This document shows, in pieces, positions 46,733 through 58,000 of a DNA stretch of 64,000 bases (its first letter is position 1; each line of letters opens with the position of its first letter). The notes under the pieces were generated by a model that saw nothing but the letters and a program-made list of their open reading frames with translations, was not told the DNA's origin and searched no databases. The position numbers and the translations under genes are program-made. The stretch lies in the NCBI GenBank assembly GCA_905250115.1, contig CAJNOI010000015.1, forward strand, positions 189,283-253,282, read 5' to 3'. This DNA comes from Adineta steineri (taxonomy: Eukaryota > Rotifera > Eurotatoria > Adinetida > Adinetidae).

Positions 46733-47595
46733 ATGGATTTATTAGCATCTCAACTTGAATTAAATTCTTCGAGAAATCTATTTTTATGTTTTTCACAATA
46801 TTCTGCTTGTCTTACAGCTGGTTGTTTACCTACAAATAGTAAATGGCGTGAAAATCTTCTTAATTTATATGCTCGTATTAGTTTATGTCGTACTATTAAT
46901 CGATCATTAGATTATTTCGCTTGTCTTTCGAGAATTCGTAAATATGGTCTTGGGCAAAATGTAATTCACTTATCTAAAATTTTATTTTTATTAAGAAGAA
47001 TTTTTAAAAAAAATTTTAGGATTTAGCTTCTCCTCATCTTACACGTTTATTAACATTGACTAATAGTTTATGTGATCTTATTTATTATCCTGCTGAATGT
47101 ATCGCATGGCTATGCGAAGCGAATGTATTTGGAGCAAATCGATCATCAAGACCTTTTCGATTACTTTCATTAACTTGTTGGTTATCTAATATAATTGTTT
47201 CAATTATCGGGTATTTAGAATTAATTATTTCTCAAAATAGAATAATAATCTCTTATTTTTGAATAGAAATACACTTAAATTGATTAAATATAAAAAATTA
47301 TTAAGAGCAAAACGAAATAAACATGAACATACTACAGATAAATCAAGGTTAGTATTTCTTTAAGAAAACGAAATCATCAACAATATAACTTTTATTTTTC
47401 TATAGTTTAATGACACCTTTATCTGAAATGTATAAATGTATGTTAACACTTGTTAATAATTTTTGTTTTCTTCTTAATTGCATCCATTGGCTCGCAATAC
47501 CAGGATTTTTATGGTCTGGTAAATTACCGGTATTTATGGTTGGTTTATGTGGTACTTTGGCAACATTATGCAATATTATCAAGATGCTAATATAA
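46733..47595 (+). CDS. PEX11G: Peroxisomal membrane protein PEX11 gamma type
   Basis: Four exons, 46733-46960, 47020-47210, 47267-47347 and 47406-47595, give 229 residues (human PEX11G 241). The N-terminal amphipathic part is LASQLELNSSRNLFLCFSQY. Landmarks are SLCRTINRSLDYFACLSRIR, the YGLGQ motif, CDLIYYPAECIAWLCEANV, and the C-terminal helix around FLWSGKLPVFMVGLCGTLAT, all aligned to PEX11G. PEX11 proteins bend the peroxisomal membrane and promote its elongation and division with FIS1/DRP1. The ATG at 46733 is chosen since the upstream codons in frame have no Met and include the splice acceptor. Same strand as CC2D1 with 166 nt between them. Confidence 0.88.
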
Positions 47596-49188
47596 TGATT
47601 TTCTTACTAAAACGAAATTTTTTTTGATGATTGTTTTTTGTAATTGATAGTGATGATTTTTTGTCTTCCGTTGATATTTTGTTCTTATTCTAATCGTTGA
47701 TATATTTTCAAATAAAACTCAACTGTGATTTTAGAATTAATTCATTTGTAACAACGAAGTTTATAATAAATATTTTGATCGTTATATTATTCTATTATTA
47801 AAAATTATAAAAAGAAGTGGAGTGTATAGATTGCAGGTATTCAATCAAGGGGGAACATACTGATCTCCATACTAGAAATCAAAAGGGTGTGGGTGGGTGC
47901 CAGATGAATATAGTATCTACACCGACACGGACACCCACCCAACCACATTTACCTACACCCACACCCACAGTTTGCTCCCCCTTGTATTCAATTCATAAAT
48001 ACTTTTGTGTACTTCAATGCGGAATCCATAGAATTATATCTTAGTAATTAAGTCATTTCATTTTTAGATAAAAAAGGACAATTTAAGAAATATTATATTA
48101 AAGATATGTCTTATATCATGATGATTTTTTCTTAAACCATCAATTCAACCATATTTTAAACAAAGATAAAACTAATAATTAATGAAAAAGTCTTTGAAAA
48201 ACGAATATTAAACTCTATCAGACTATATTGTCAATTTCTATACTATTCATTTTCTTTTTTGTTATAACAAAGACTCATAAATCTAGACTAAAAATTCTAT
48301 ATGAAATATATTTCCCTAAAATGAATCTTAGAAGAATAAAAAAAAAGTCAATAAACTACTAATTCTAAAAAGGAAGGCTCTTACAACTTGAAAAGTATAT
48401 ATTTCTCAAATATTTTCAGCTACATTACTTAAATGTAGCATCGGAAAAATTCTACCATTACCGGGTTTGGTAAAAACGTTGGAAACATATTATTACTCTT
48501 TATTAGAAAAGTTTGAAATATGAAGTTGTTGTTTTTTTTTTAGTTAAAGAACATCACGAATTAATTATCTATAGAAGTGATGATGTATGAATCGAATTCT
48601 CTTCACGTTACTTGAATAGTAAAAACAAAAAAATAATTCAAAAACTATTTTTTATCGTTTGTAAAACAATTATCTCCTAAGAACGTTGAAATTACTCAGC
48701 CTCTTTTTTCTAGAAGAAACTATATTTTTCTATATAAATCAAGAGTAAATTTAACTTTCAATACGTTATGATGAAAGATTACTCTTTTGTATTACAAAAA
48801 TCATTATTGAATATACTTTCTCATTTCTCATTTTTGACATCAAAAAAAAAACTAATAGAAAATCTTAAAAAAATAGTATTGCTCGATAGTAAAATTGCAA
48901 GGATATTTTCTTAGAAGTGTTTTATTTTGTCGATTTGTTTTTCTCGCGTTCTCAGATGACATTTTGAAAAAAATAATTAAGTCTTTTTTTTAGAGGCTAC
49001 TGTGTGTTTTCCAACAAAACAAAAAAAAACGATTTTTGATTAGTTTAGGAATTCGACAATGTAATCTAACAGAATTTAACATATTTTCAAAGACTTTTCC
49101 ATCACTTATTCATACAGACACATTAAAATTGCGAAAAAAAAATTAACTAGTAGTTCATTGTTATTCTACGTGATATTTTTCTGGAGTA
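47596..49188. other. Intergenic DNA with a hAT-like MITE
   Basis: Convergent 3' flanks of PEX11G and of the gene at 49189. AATAAA-type signals follow PEX11G near 47712. A foldback insertion lies at 47838-47992. From 48000 to 49180 the DNA is AT-rich, without open frames or repeats I can support. Confidence 0.45.
47838..47992. mobile_element. hAT-like MITE with perfect 8-bp target duplication
   Basis: TATTCAAT (47838-47845) and TATTCAAT (47985-47992) are identical flanks. The 139-bp element between them begins CAAGGGGGAACA and ends TTTGCTCCCCCTTG, its inverted repeat. Subterminal GGGTGTGGGTGGGTG (47885-47899) faces ACACCCACCC and CTACACCCACACCCACAG on the other side. The size, 8-bp duplication and short inverted ends suit a non-autonomous hAT element. 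A perfect duplication argues for a fairly young insertion. The G-rich tracts include TGTGGG repeats. Confidence 0.85.
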
Positions 49189-51529
49189 TCAATACCAATA
49201 GTTGGGATATACCGATGAATGAATATGAGTCGAAGCCGCCTAAGAAAATGATAATTAACAAGAATTAGTCAAGTATTATTTATGAATAACTTACGCCAGC
49301 TGCTCGACGTTGCTGAGTCATAATATCGGTTACTTCACGATCTTCAGGTAACATAGACGGTGAACCAAGTGATTGTTGTTGTTGTAGTTTTTGTTGATTA
49401 TTTGATTTGGCTATTTTGCCTAATTTAACTAAAACATGTACTAAACGTCGAGCAGATATGGGTTCGGCAACTATGAAAAAACAAACATTTTTTTTTGGGT
49501 TGAAGAAAAATAAATTAAATTATTCTACCATTGTATTTAAGTTCTTGTGCAGCTGCAAGTAAATCATTTTCTGTTAATGATATACTAAAACGTTGTAAAA
49601 TAGCAGGTATTGTATTGTATGGTAATCGACCTGATTGATCCATTTGAATAAATATTTCTATTAAGAAAGAAGATAGATTAAATGATAAGATATATTTCGA
49701 AGAAGAAAAAAAACAAACCATTTAGCTGACGAATAGTTAGTTTTTCACCGTAGTTATCAAGATTAACTGGCGCTATCGCATCTTTCTATAGGAAAAAGAA
49801 ATCGAAATTATTGTTTCATATAGAATAAATGATTTTTCTGTATACAGATGGAATATGTTGTTGCTGTTGTTGTTGTTGTTGTTGTGGTGGTGGTGGTTGT
49901 GGATATGGTTGTTTTGGAATTTCTATAGTTGGAGCAACAATTTTAGCTGATACATCGACTACATGAGGTCGTTGTGGATGTTGTGGATGTTGTGGATGAT
50001 GTCGATGATGGTGATGATGATGATGGTGTTGTTCAATAACTGCAGCAGCTGCAGCAGCAGCTTGTTGTTGTTGTGGATGAATATAATTTTGTAGTGGATA
50101 ACTACCGCGATGACCTGTATCAACACTATGAGCACGATTTTTCGAATTTCGACGAGCGTCTAGATGAGCATTATGATTATTATTCATAACAGGACCTACT
50201 GGTCCAGGCTGTGGTGCTACTGCTGCTGCTGGCCATTGAGTAGGCCATTGAGCGGGCATTTGTGGTTGGTATGTAACTGCTTGAGGAGTTTGATAGTGTT
50301 GATGAGCTGGATGAAATGTATGAAATGATGGTGGAAGAGCAGCACCACGATGTGCATTGTACATAGTTCGAGATGATGCATGATAATGATGTGCTGTATG
50401 CATTGGTTGATTAGTAATATTTCCTGCTGATTTTAATTGTGGTGTTGTCTGATACATAGATTGTCTAAAAAAATATTTGAAAGAAAAATAAATTACAAAA
50501 TATATATTATAGATCTACTGTTGATAAACAAGAGGATAAGCTGTTCGTTGAGGATAATAATATGGTTGTTGATACATGGGATTTTGTTGAGGTATTATTG
50601 ATGAAGGCATAAAATAATTTGATTGATATTGTTGTCGTTGAAACATAGGATTGTTATAATAAGGTTGTAGAGCTCGAGAATGAGGCCACATATTTGCAGC
50701 AGGATTAGCATTCGGCACATAAGGTACTAGTGCTGTTGGATAATCACGACTGCTTTTTCTTCCTTTATGTTTTATATGTGATCCATTTGAACGACTATCA
50801 TGAGATCGATCACGAATACTACTAGATTGTTGGTCTGGTTTTGAGTGTGATGATGCTAATGGTTCACGTTCTTTTGATGATATTCGTTGTTGATCAACTT
50901 TCGATTGAGTATTATTACTTATCATATGATTAGATGATGTTGCTGTTGTTTGTACTAAATCATTATTTTCTGTTGCTGATGTTGCTGATGTTGCTGGCAT
51001 AATACGATCTTTCGAATGTGGACGACTACGTGGTTGTTCTACATCTTTTACTTTTTTTACATCTTCTTTCGTTTTATTAACATCATTTGCTAGATCTGGA
51101 ATAGATTGTTTATTTGATTGAATATCATTTGTTTTTGTGGCATTATTTGATGCATTTTTACTTGATCGTTTTTCAACAAGAATTACACGTTCAACATCAG
51201 CTTCATATTTAACTTTTACTTTATATTTTTTTGTTCGATAAAGTTCTAATGCAGCTGGATAATCTTTAAGTAATGTTTCAATTTCTTTTATATTTTTGAC
51301 ACTTCGTGATCCTTCCATTGTATTTAAAACTAACAACAAAAAAAGAACAAATTCATAGAATAAATAATAAAATAAATAATTTACATTGAGCTTTTGTATA
51401 AGGTCCACTTTGAACAGCAGTTGCTGTTGTTGTTGCTGTTGTTGTTGTATTAGTTCCATTAGTTGTATTCGATGGTGGAGCAGTATTTATAGGCGTTGTT
51501 GGTTTAACAAACGAAGTGACAGGCATCAT
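49189..51529 (-). CDS. Uncharacterised low-complexity protein with EF-hand-like C-terminus
   Basis: Seven exons, 51385-51529, 50519-51329, 49846-50464, 49719-49785, 49529-49657, 49295-49470 and 49189-49239, give 665 residues. I do not recognise the family. After a Thr/Asn/Ala-rich start, residues about 50-100 are ordered (GSRSVKNIKEIETLLKDYPA, ELYRTKKYKVKVKYEADVER). The middle is Ser/Asn/Lys-rich, then Pro/Tyr/Gln-rich with poly-Ala, poly-His and poly-Gln runs encoded by trinucleotide tracts near 49855-50065. Residues about 525-610 look like paired helices of an EF-hand-like fold: LTIRQLNEIFIQMDQSGRLP and LTENDLLAAAQELKYNGRII-like sequence. The loop (DQSGR) has few acidic ligands, so calcium binding is doubtful. 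The C-terminus ends YPNYWY. The disorder suggests a scaffold or RNA-associated protein, but this is a guess. Confidence 0.7.
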
Positions 51530-52332
51530 ATCGGATTTATTTTAAAAATATAAACTAAAAAATAACTAAACAAGGTAATTGATTAATTATATCTTTTGAT
51601 AAAATCTCTATAATCTTAATTAAATTATTGTGTGATCGTTTTTTTTTTAAGTAACTGGTTTTTCTTCATACTATAAGTATATTGTTTTCTTAAAAGAACG
51701 ATTTATATCTGTTGTACATATTATTCTTGTGTAAAAAATCTATTTCTTTTACAACTTACTGGTTATTATATGCTCGTTCAATGTTTGCCTTGTACACTGA
51801 TGTTCTATATCCAACTTCTATTGCTTTTCGTCATCATCTTTTCTCTTGTCTATTAGTTTTTTTTTTTTGGTTACGCTTTCATTGAACTTAAAAGAGAAGG
51901 AAAGATGTGATGATGATGATAAAAAAGAACAACGTATAGATAATAAAACGAAATAGTCATATAAACGAAAAGGTAAAAAGTAGTAAGTTGTCCGATTGAA
52001 TCAAAAAACTAGTGTAAATAGTTTTGTATATATATGCATTAGGACGGTCACCGGTTTCGCTCGAATGATTTCGAGTGTAATAAATGTATATAAGAAAAAA
52101 AATACGGTATGAAGACTCTTTCTTTTCTTTCCATCATAGACATAGGCAATAAATCGCTTTTTTGTCATAACATACATCGATCAGATATAAATGAGTATAT
52201 TTCATGTTTATATTTTCAACTAAAAAAAACTTGACAATTAAATATATCATAAGAAAAAAATCAATTTTCATCGTTTATTTTATAAATACAATTGACAACA
52301 AAAAAAAAATAAAATAAATTATAGTTAAATGT
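51530..52332. other. Intergenic DNA between two minus-strand genes
   Basis: 800 bp of AT-rich flank: 3' end of the UBA/CUE-NYN gene (AATAAA-like signals on the minus strand near 52280-52330) and promoter of the low-complexity gene. GATGATGATGATAAA at 51910-51925 is a short simple repeat. Nothing else seen. Confidence 0.4.
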
Positions 52333-54253
52333 TTATATATCAATATTTGCAATACGATGTACAAGTTCATCGAAATTGTAACGAATTTTAACTGTTGTTG
52401 GTGATGATTCGGTTGTCATCATGCCTGTTATTTCTTCGTAATTTATTAAATCAGGTGTTAAAACCATAACACAATGTGCGAACCAATTATATGGTTTTAC
52501 AAGTAAACATCCTTCACGTTGTAACTATAATTATAGATTATAAGAAATGAATGAGAAAAAAGAAAAAGAAGTATACTCGATCAACTTACAAGTACAGCTA
52601 AACCTTGATCCGATGTAATAACAATTGTACGTTTGTTTTTTTCATGATTTTCAGGTCGACGAGCTAGATCTACTAACATATCATCCGTTGTTCGATATTT
52701 TGGTTGAGCACTTGTAACTTTAACTGTATCAATTTGATCTAATTGACGTGTTGAATCAAAAATAAGTTCAATATTTGGTATATGCATTTGTTGATTCCAT
52801 GCTGCAGCTATTTCTCCTATAGCACGTTCAGTTTTATCACCAGCTCGATTTAAACATAGACGACGAAGTGAATTAACAACAAACATCATATTATTTCCAT
52901 CAAGATAAACTTGTTCAATATCGCGTGGCCAATCTTCACGTTGATTTATTGTTATATAAGCGTTATGAACATCAGCTAATAATGTACGTTTCTAAAATAA
53001 TAGTAATATAAATTATATTCTTTTCCATACGTATATATATAATTAAAAATTCTTACTGAGACTCGTTCTTCTCGATGACGAAAACGTCTATCTCGTTCTT
53101 CTTGAATTCGAGCTTGTGTTAATTCAATTGATTCATTACATTCATGAAATATTGCTAATATTCTTCTTGGATTACCATGTACACCAGCTGAACGAAGTTT
53201 AGCAAGATTTTCATGATCATCCGAATTGAAATCATGTCGTTTTCGACATTTTGATACTGTTTCATTACCATCTTGTGTTGTTAACATTGGTGATGTACTT
53301 CGATGTTTACATCGATATTCTTTTCGTCGGAAATGTTTCTCTTTTCGCTCCTGTATAAGTTGTTTAGCAACATCAACATCTCCATTTGATTTTTCCAATA
53401 AACGTGCTAAAACTCGTTTATTTTTCATTGAAAGACCTTCAGCTTCAAGCTGAGCAATTTGATTTGCATATTTTGTATCAAGTTCAGCAAATTTCTCCTT
53501 TCTTCCTGTACGACGTGAATTTATTTCAATCACCTATTATCATTATTGACATATTCTATTTACTATCTTTATATTTTAAAACACAAAACTTACCTTGTTA
53601 ATATCACCTTCATGTTTCTCCAATAATCGAAGTACACCTGGACGATCGACATTGATGCCAGACGTAGCTAATTGAGCTAATTGACTTGCATATTTCGTTT
53701 TTAATTCATCTCGTTGTTGACGTCGAGATATACTAGTATCTCGATTTTTATGACGACGTCGTCCTTCAACTTTTTGTATAAAATTATTAAATTTTTCAAC
53801 ATCACCATCAAAACGTTCCATTGTTTTCAATAAACGGAGACGTTTAAAGGATTGCATGGATGGATGATCCTGTTGTATTGTTGTTATCGCTGGACCGAAA
53901 CGTGTTTCAAGTGACTCCCATTTATTACAGCGTGCTTCACGTTGACTGAGACGTGCACAGACCTGATTAAGAAATATACATATATGAGAAACATATTATG
54001 CTGAAAAAAAATTTTTTAATTTAGTTTTTTTTTACGCTGATATATGAATATCAAACAACCTCCATTCCCCCGCATGAGAGGTATTAGCGGGCTATATAAT
54101 ATATATTTTATGGTAACAAAAGAAATGTACCTTATCAAAATCTCCACCATGTCGTTGTAAGACACGAGTTAATTTGTTTTCATTGATGTGTGGAAAACGT
54201 TCCTTGAGCATGATTAATTCGTTATTATTTTGTTGTTCGGTGGTTGTAGACAT
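52333..54253 (-). CDS. Five UBA/CUE-like repeats joined to a NYN-type nuclease domain
   Basis: Five exons, 54131-54253, 53594-53962, 53057-53533, 52590-52991 and 52333-52524, give 520 residues. The first 320 residues contain five three-helix repeats: LKERFPHINENKLTRVLQRH then GGDFDKV; LLKTMERFDGDVEKFNNFIQ; INVDRPGVLRLLEKHEGDIN; LSMKNKRVLARLLEKSNGDV; and VHGNPRRILAIFHECNESIE. The spacing and the G-D/N-V/I corner recall UBA/CUE ubiquitin-binding folds. Residues about 345-480 look like a NYN/PIN-like RNase: YLDGNNMMF (D354), LIFDSTRQ (D402), TTDDMLVDLA (D426, D427) and IVITSDQGLAVLL (D451), which are the acidic positions expected of a metal-dependent active site. The two parts are separated by charged linkers rich in Arg and Lys. 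I do not know this combination in a named family; a cytoplasmic ubiquitin- or protein-guided RNase is an inference. Confidence 0.7.
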
Positions 54254-55010
54254 GTTTTATTTTGTATTAAGAATAATAGGAATAGACAACAACAGAAAAA
54301 AACAACACTTTATATACTCAGTGAATGAGTAATCCTTGTAACTGACGCAATATAGGTGAAATACTATTACTAATATTTCACTGAACCAATCAAATACTTT
54401 TGTTGACGTGGCAAACAATATTTACCTTGAACAGCTATCTTATTCAAATACAATGATTAATTTCAGGCGAAAAAATTCTGCACTTAAAAAATCGTTAAGA
54501 TAAAACGTCAGAATATTCGAGAATAAAACGTATTAAGATTATTTGAAAGATATCTATAAAATCATTTATTATTGCTTCATCAAATTTTATCTAATATGAC
54601 GAGTTATTTATGTTTTTCTTATTTTTTATCAAGACATTGTATAATAATAACGAAAAAAGAAAGGCGTAATTTATGTTTCAATAACTAGAGACATCATTTT
54701 CATAGATGTCATATAAATCAAATCTCATTTATTTTGATAAAAAATTTTGAAAAAATAAAAGAATTTTTAAAAGAAATAACTATTTTATCGTTAATATAAT
54801 AAAATCATACGTATATTATGTTAAATATTTCGATATTGTTATGTTATGATATTCAATATCACAAAAGTTTGATTTAATTCGAATTGAAAATTTTATTGAG
54901 TGTCAAAAAGGAGGTCATTCATTGTTTGAATATGTCCATTTGAATGGCTGCTATTGTTTGTTGATTTTTTAACGAAATGATGGTTTCGCACTTGATCAAT
55001 CTATATAACA
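54254..55010. promoter_or_regulatory. Divergent promoter region of UBA/CUE-NYN and RIF1
   Basis: 757 bp between head-to-head starts. CCAAT at 54386-54390 and GTTGACGTGGCA at 54402-54413 lie about 150 bp from the minus-strand ATG, the same distance as the identical 12-mer lies from the TMF1 and CC2D1 starts. The rest is AT-rich with nothing recognised near RIF1. Confidence 0.5.
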
Positions 55011-58000
55011 ATGTCGTCATCATCGACAGTGATAACACGGAAAACACGTTCAACAAATATTATCGATGGATCAAATATCCACGATGATTTTCATTCTAAT
55101 CTTCATTCATCAACACAATTCATCAATATTTATAATCAATATTTTCAATCTCAAATCAATCGTTCATTATTAATTCATACACTTTCAAATATATTAATAT
55201 TAGAAAATCTTGATAAGAATATTTCTTTATTTATTCTTGATTGTTTAATAACAAATTCAGATAATTTATCTGATATACAATTTAAACAAGATATATTACC
55301 ATTTATTAAACATATATTTATAACTAATCATGAAAATAATACGGAGATATTATTATCAACAATACGATTACTTATTGTACTTGTTGAATATCGATCAAAT
55401 ATTCTCATTTTAACATTAGCCGAATGGTTATCATGTTTATTTAATTTTCTTTCGTTACATTTTTCATCAACAACATGGTGTACATTATTTAGTGATTTAA
55501 TAAATGATTTACTTTCGAAAATAATTAAACAATTTACACCATTATCAAAAGATATCGTTGATATTCTTGTTCGATCATCATCAATTATTTCAACTGATTT
55601 TCTAAATCAATTAAAATTATGGAATAAAAATACAGATGATACACGATTAGCTTTATTTTCTATTAATCTATGGCAATCATTAGCAATTCTACTTAGTCGA
55701 TTAATAGTACGAGGTCATACAAAAGGAAATGAATTATTAGCTGTTATTGAAGATGCTTTTATTGTTGAAAATTATTCGATTCGTAGTGCTGCATATACGG
55801 CATGGTCATTATTTATGTCACATATTCATCAATCGGATGATATTGATCCTCAACAATTGAATAATCGTTTATTAAAACTTTTCTTAACACCATTTCTATC
55901 GGATTGTACATCGAAAAGTAAATCAGCATCAATATCAAAATGTCATGCATGGATTACACTTATTTCAATTTATCCAAAAAATATTCATGATATTATTTTA
56001 CCATTTCTTTCATTTGCATTTGGTAATCATATATCAGCAAAAACACTATCAACAACAACAGCTTGGTGGTCAGAATGTCGTCAAATCGGTGCACAATTTA
56101 TTCATGATCTACTAATTAAAAATAATCATGGTGAATATATTATTCGAATAGCTGGTGATAATATACTTAATTATTTATTTGATTCAATTGTTGATCAATT
56201 ATTAGAATATTCAACAAATTTAACTGAAAATGATGAGAAATCTTTATGGTTAATTAGTTGGAATGCTTATCTAAATCATTTAATAAATATATTTAAATTA
56301 AATAATTCAATCAATGAAAATCAACGTGTAGCAATAAATACGTGTTTATTAACACGTATAGAACAATTATGGATTGATTCAAGAATTGAAACTCGTTTTC
56401 TTTTAAAACTATTCGAAACTTTCGAACAAATTTCATTTCCATTAGCAATTGAAACTGTATTACGTGATTCAAGTGTACGTACAAAAACATTATCAGCCGC
56501 ACAAATTCATCCATCATCAGGAAATTATAAATCACGTAAGATTTCTTTCGATTTTTTAAGAAAACCAACAAACCAAGGGGTAAACAGCAGAAACTTCATG
56601 CCTGAAGTCTCATGGAGTCTTCTGGAATTTCTATAGATGCATTTATTTCACGGGGAGACTAGAGAGAAACAACAGAGCCTTCATGCATGAAGTCTCATGA
56701 AGTCTTGGAAGTCTTTTGAAGTCCGCTGTTCCCTCCCTTGAACTATATATATCATTTGTGTATATTTAGAGGACAAATCTTTATCTTATCATACAACATT
56801 ATCTGATCAATATCTTCATATGATGTTAGAACATGCTATTCGATTTAATGATGAAGATCAAACAAATGAAGAAGCCTATCTTCATGTTATATCTTATTTA
56901 ATTGATACACTATCAAAAACTTCGGATGAAAATTTTTGTTATCAAACAAGTTCATTATTATTAAAATGTTCGGATGAATTATCTCATCAACCAATAACAA
57001 TTCCATGTTTATTTTGGCATATATGGTTTCGATGTTCAACAAATTTAATTAATATTCTTAATCGTTCATTAACATTTGAATTAAATAATAAAATTGATAA
57101 TCAAAAACAAGAAACATCGATTGAATTATTACTTCGTCCATTTGCATTTAATGATATTCAACGTCTTGATTATTCTTATACATTATTATGGATACAATTA
57201 TTCAAAGCATTATGTCGTTTAGTTTTAATTAATAATGATCAATCAAAAAATCTTTTAATACATTTACTTGTTGAATTACTTCGAAATGAACCAGCATTTG
57301 AACAAGCTATTAATGATCAACATAATCAACGTATATTTGGTTTTATTTTAATTATAATCAAAACTTTATTAAAAACATTTTCAGATATTGATTTATCAAG
57401 TATATATGATCGTTCAAATAATAATTTTGTTCATTTATTTTCCAATACACAAAAACGTTCATTACCATCATCATCAATTATCTTATGTTTTACACAATTA
57501 TCAACATTAATGAATCATATTCTACAACGTTTATTATCCAATAATGAAAATAATACACAATATATACTTGTTTGTTATTGTTTATTTAAATCAAATAAAA
57601 TTTCATCAGCTGAACAAACAAAATTATTTGTATTTACATATATACGTGATTTAATTGTTGATCTATTAAATTTATGTAAAATTTATTCACATTTAGAAAT
57701 TATATTTAAAAATTTAACACAACTTATACCATTTCTTTATTTATATGAACAATCAATAAATATAAATTTATCATTAGGTTTATCACCTATATCAATTCAT
57801 AAACAACAAACAGATAATATTATATTAAATAAAATTTTAACAATTATATCATCGGTATTTGAACCGTCGAATAGTTCATCGCTATTACAACTTATATATC
57901 CAATATTAATTCTTGCTTTTCAACATCATAAAACAATCATGAGAAATAAAGCGAGAAAATGTTGGAATGAAACATTTGGACGAATGACATTTATTGTCTA

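Noticed and set aside
47838-47992. Chromosome end or true telomere at the TGTGGG tracts
   Set aside because: Only about two to three units on each arm, enclosed by target duplications and followed by genes on both sides.
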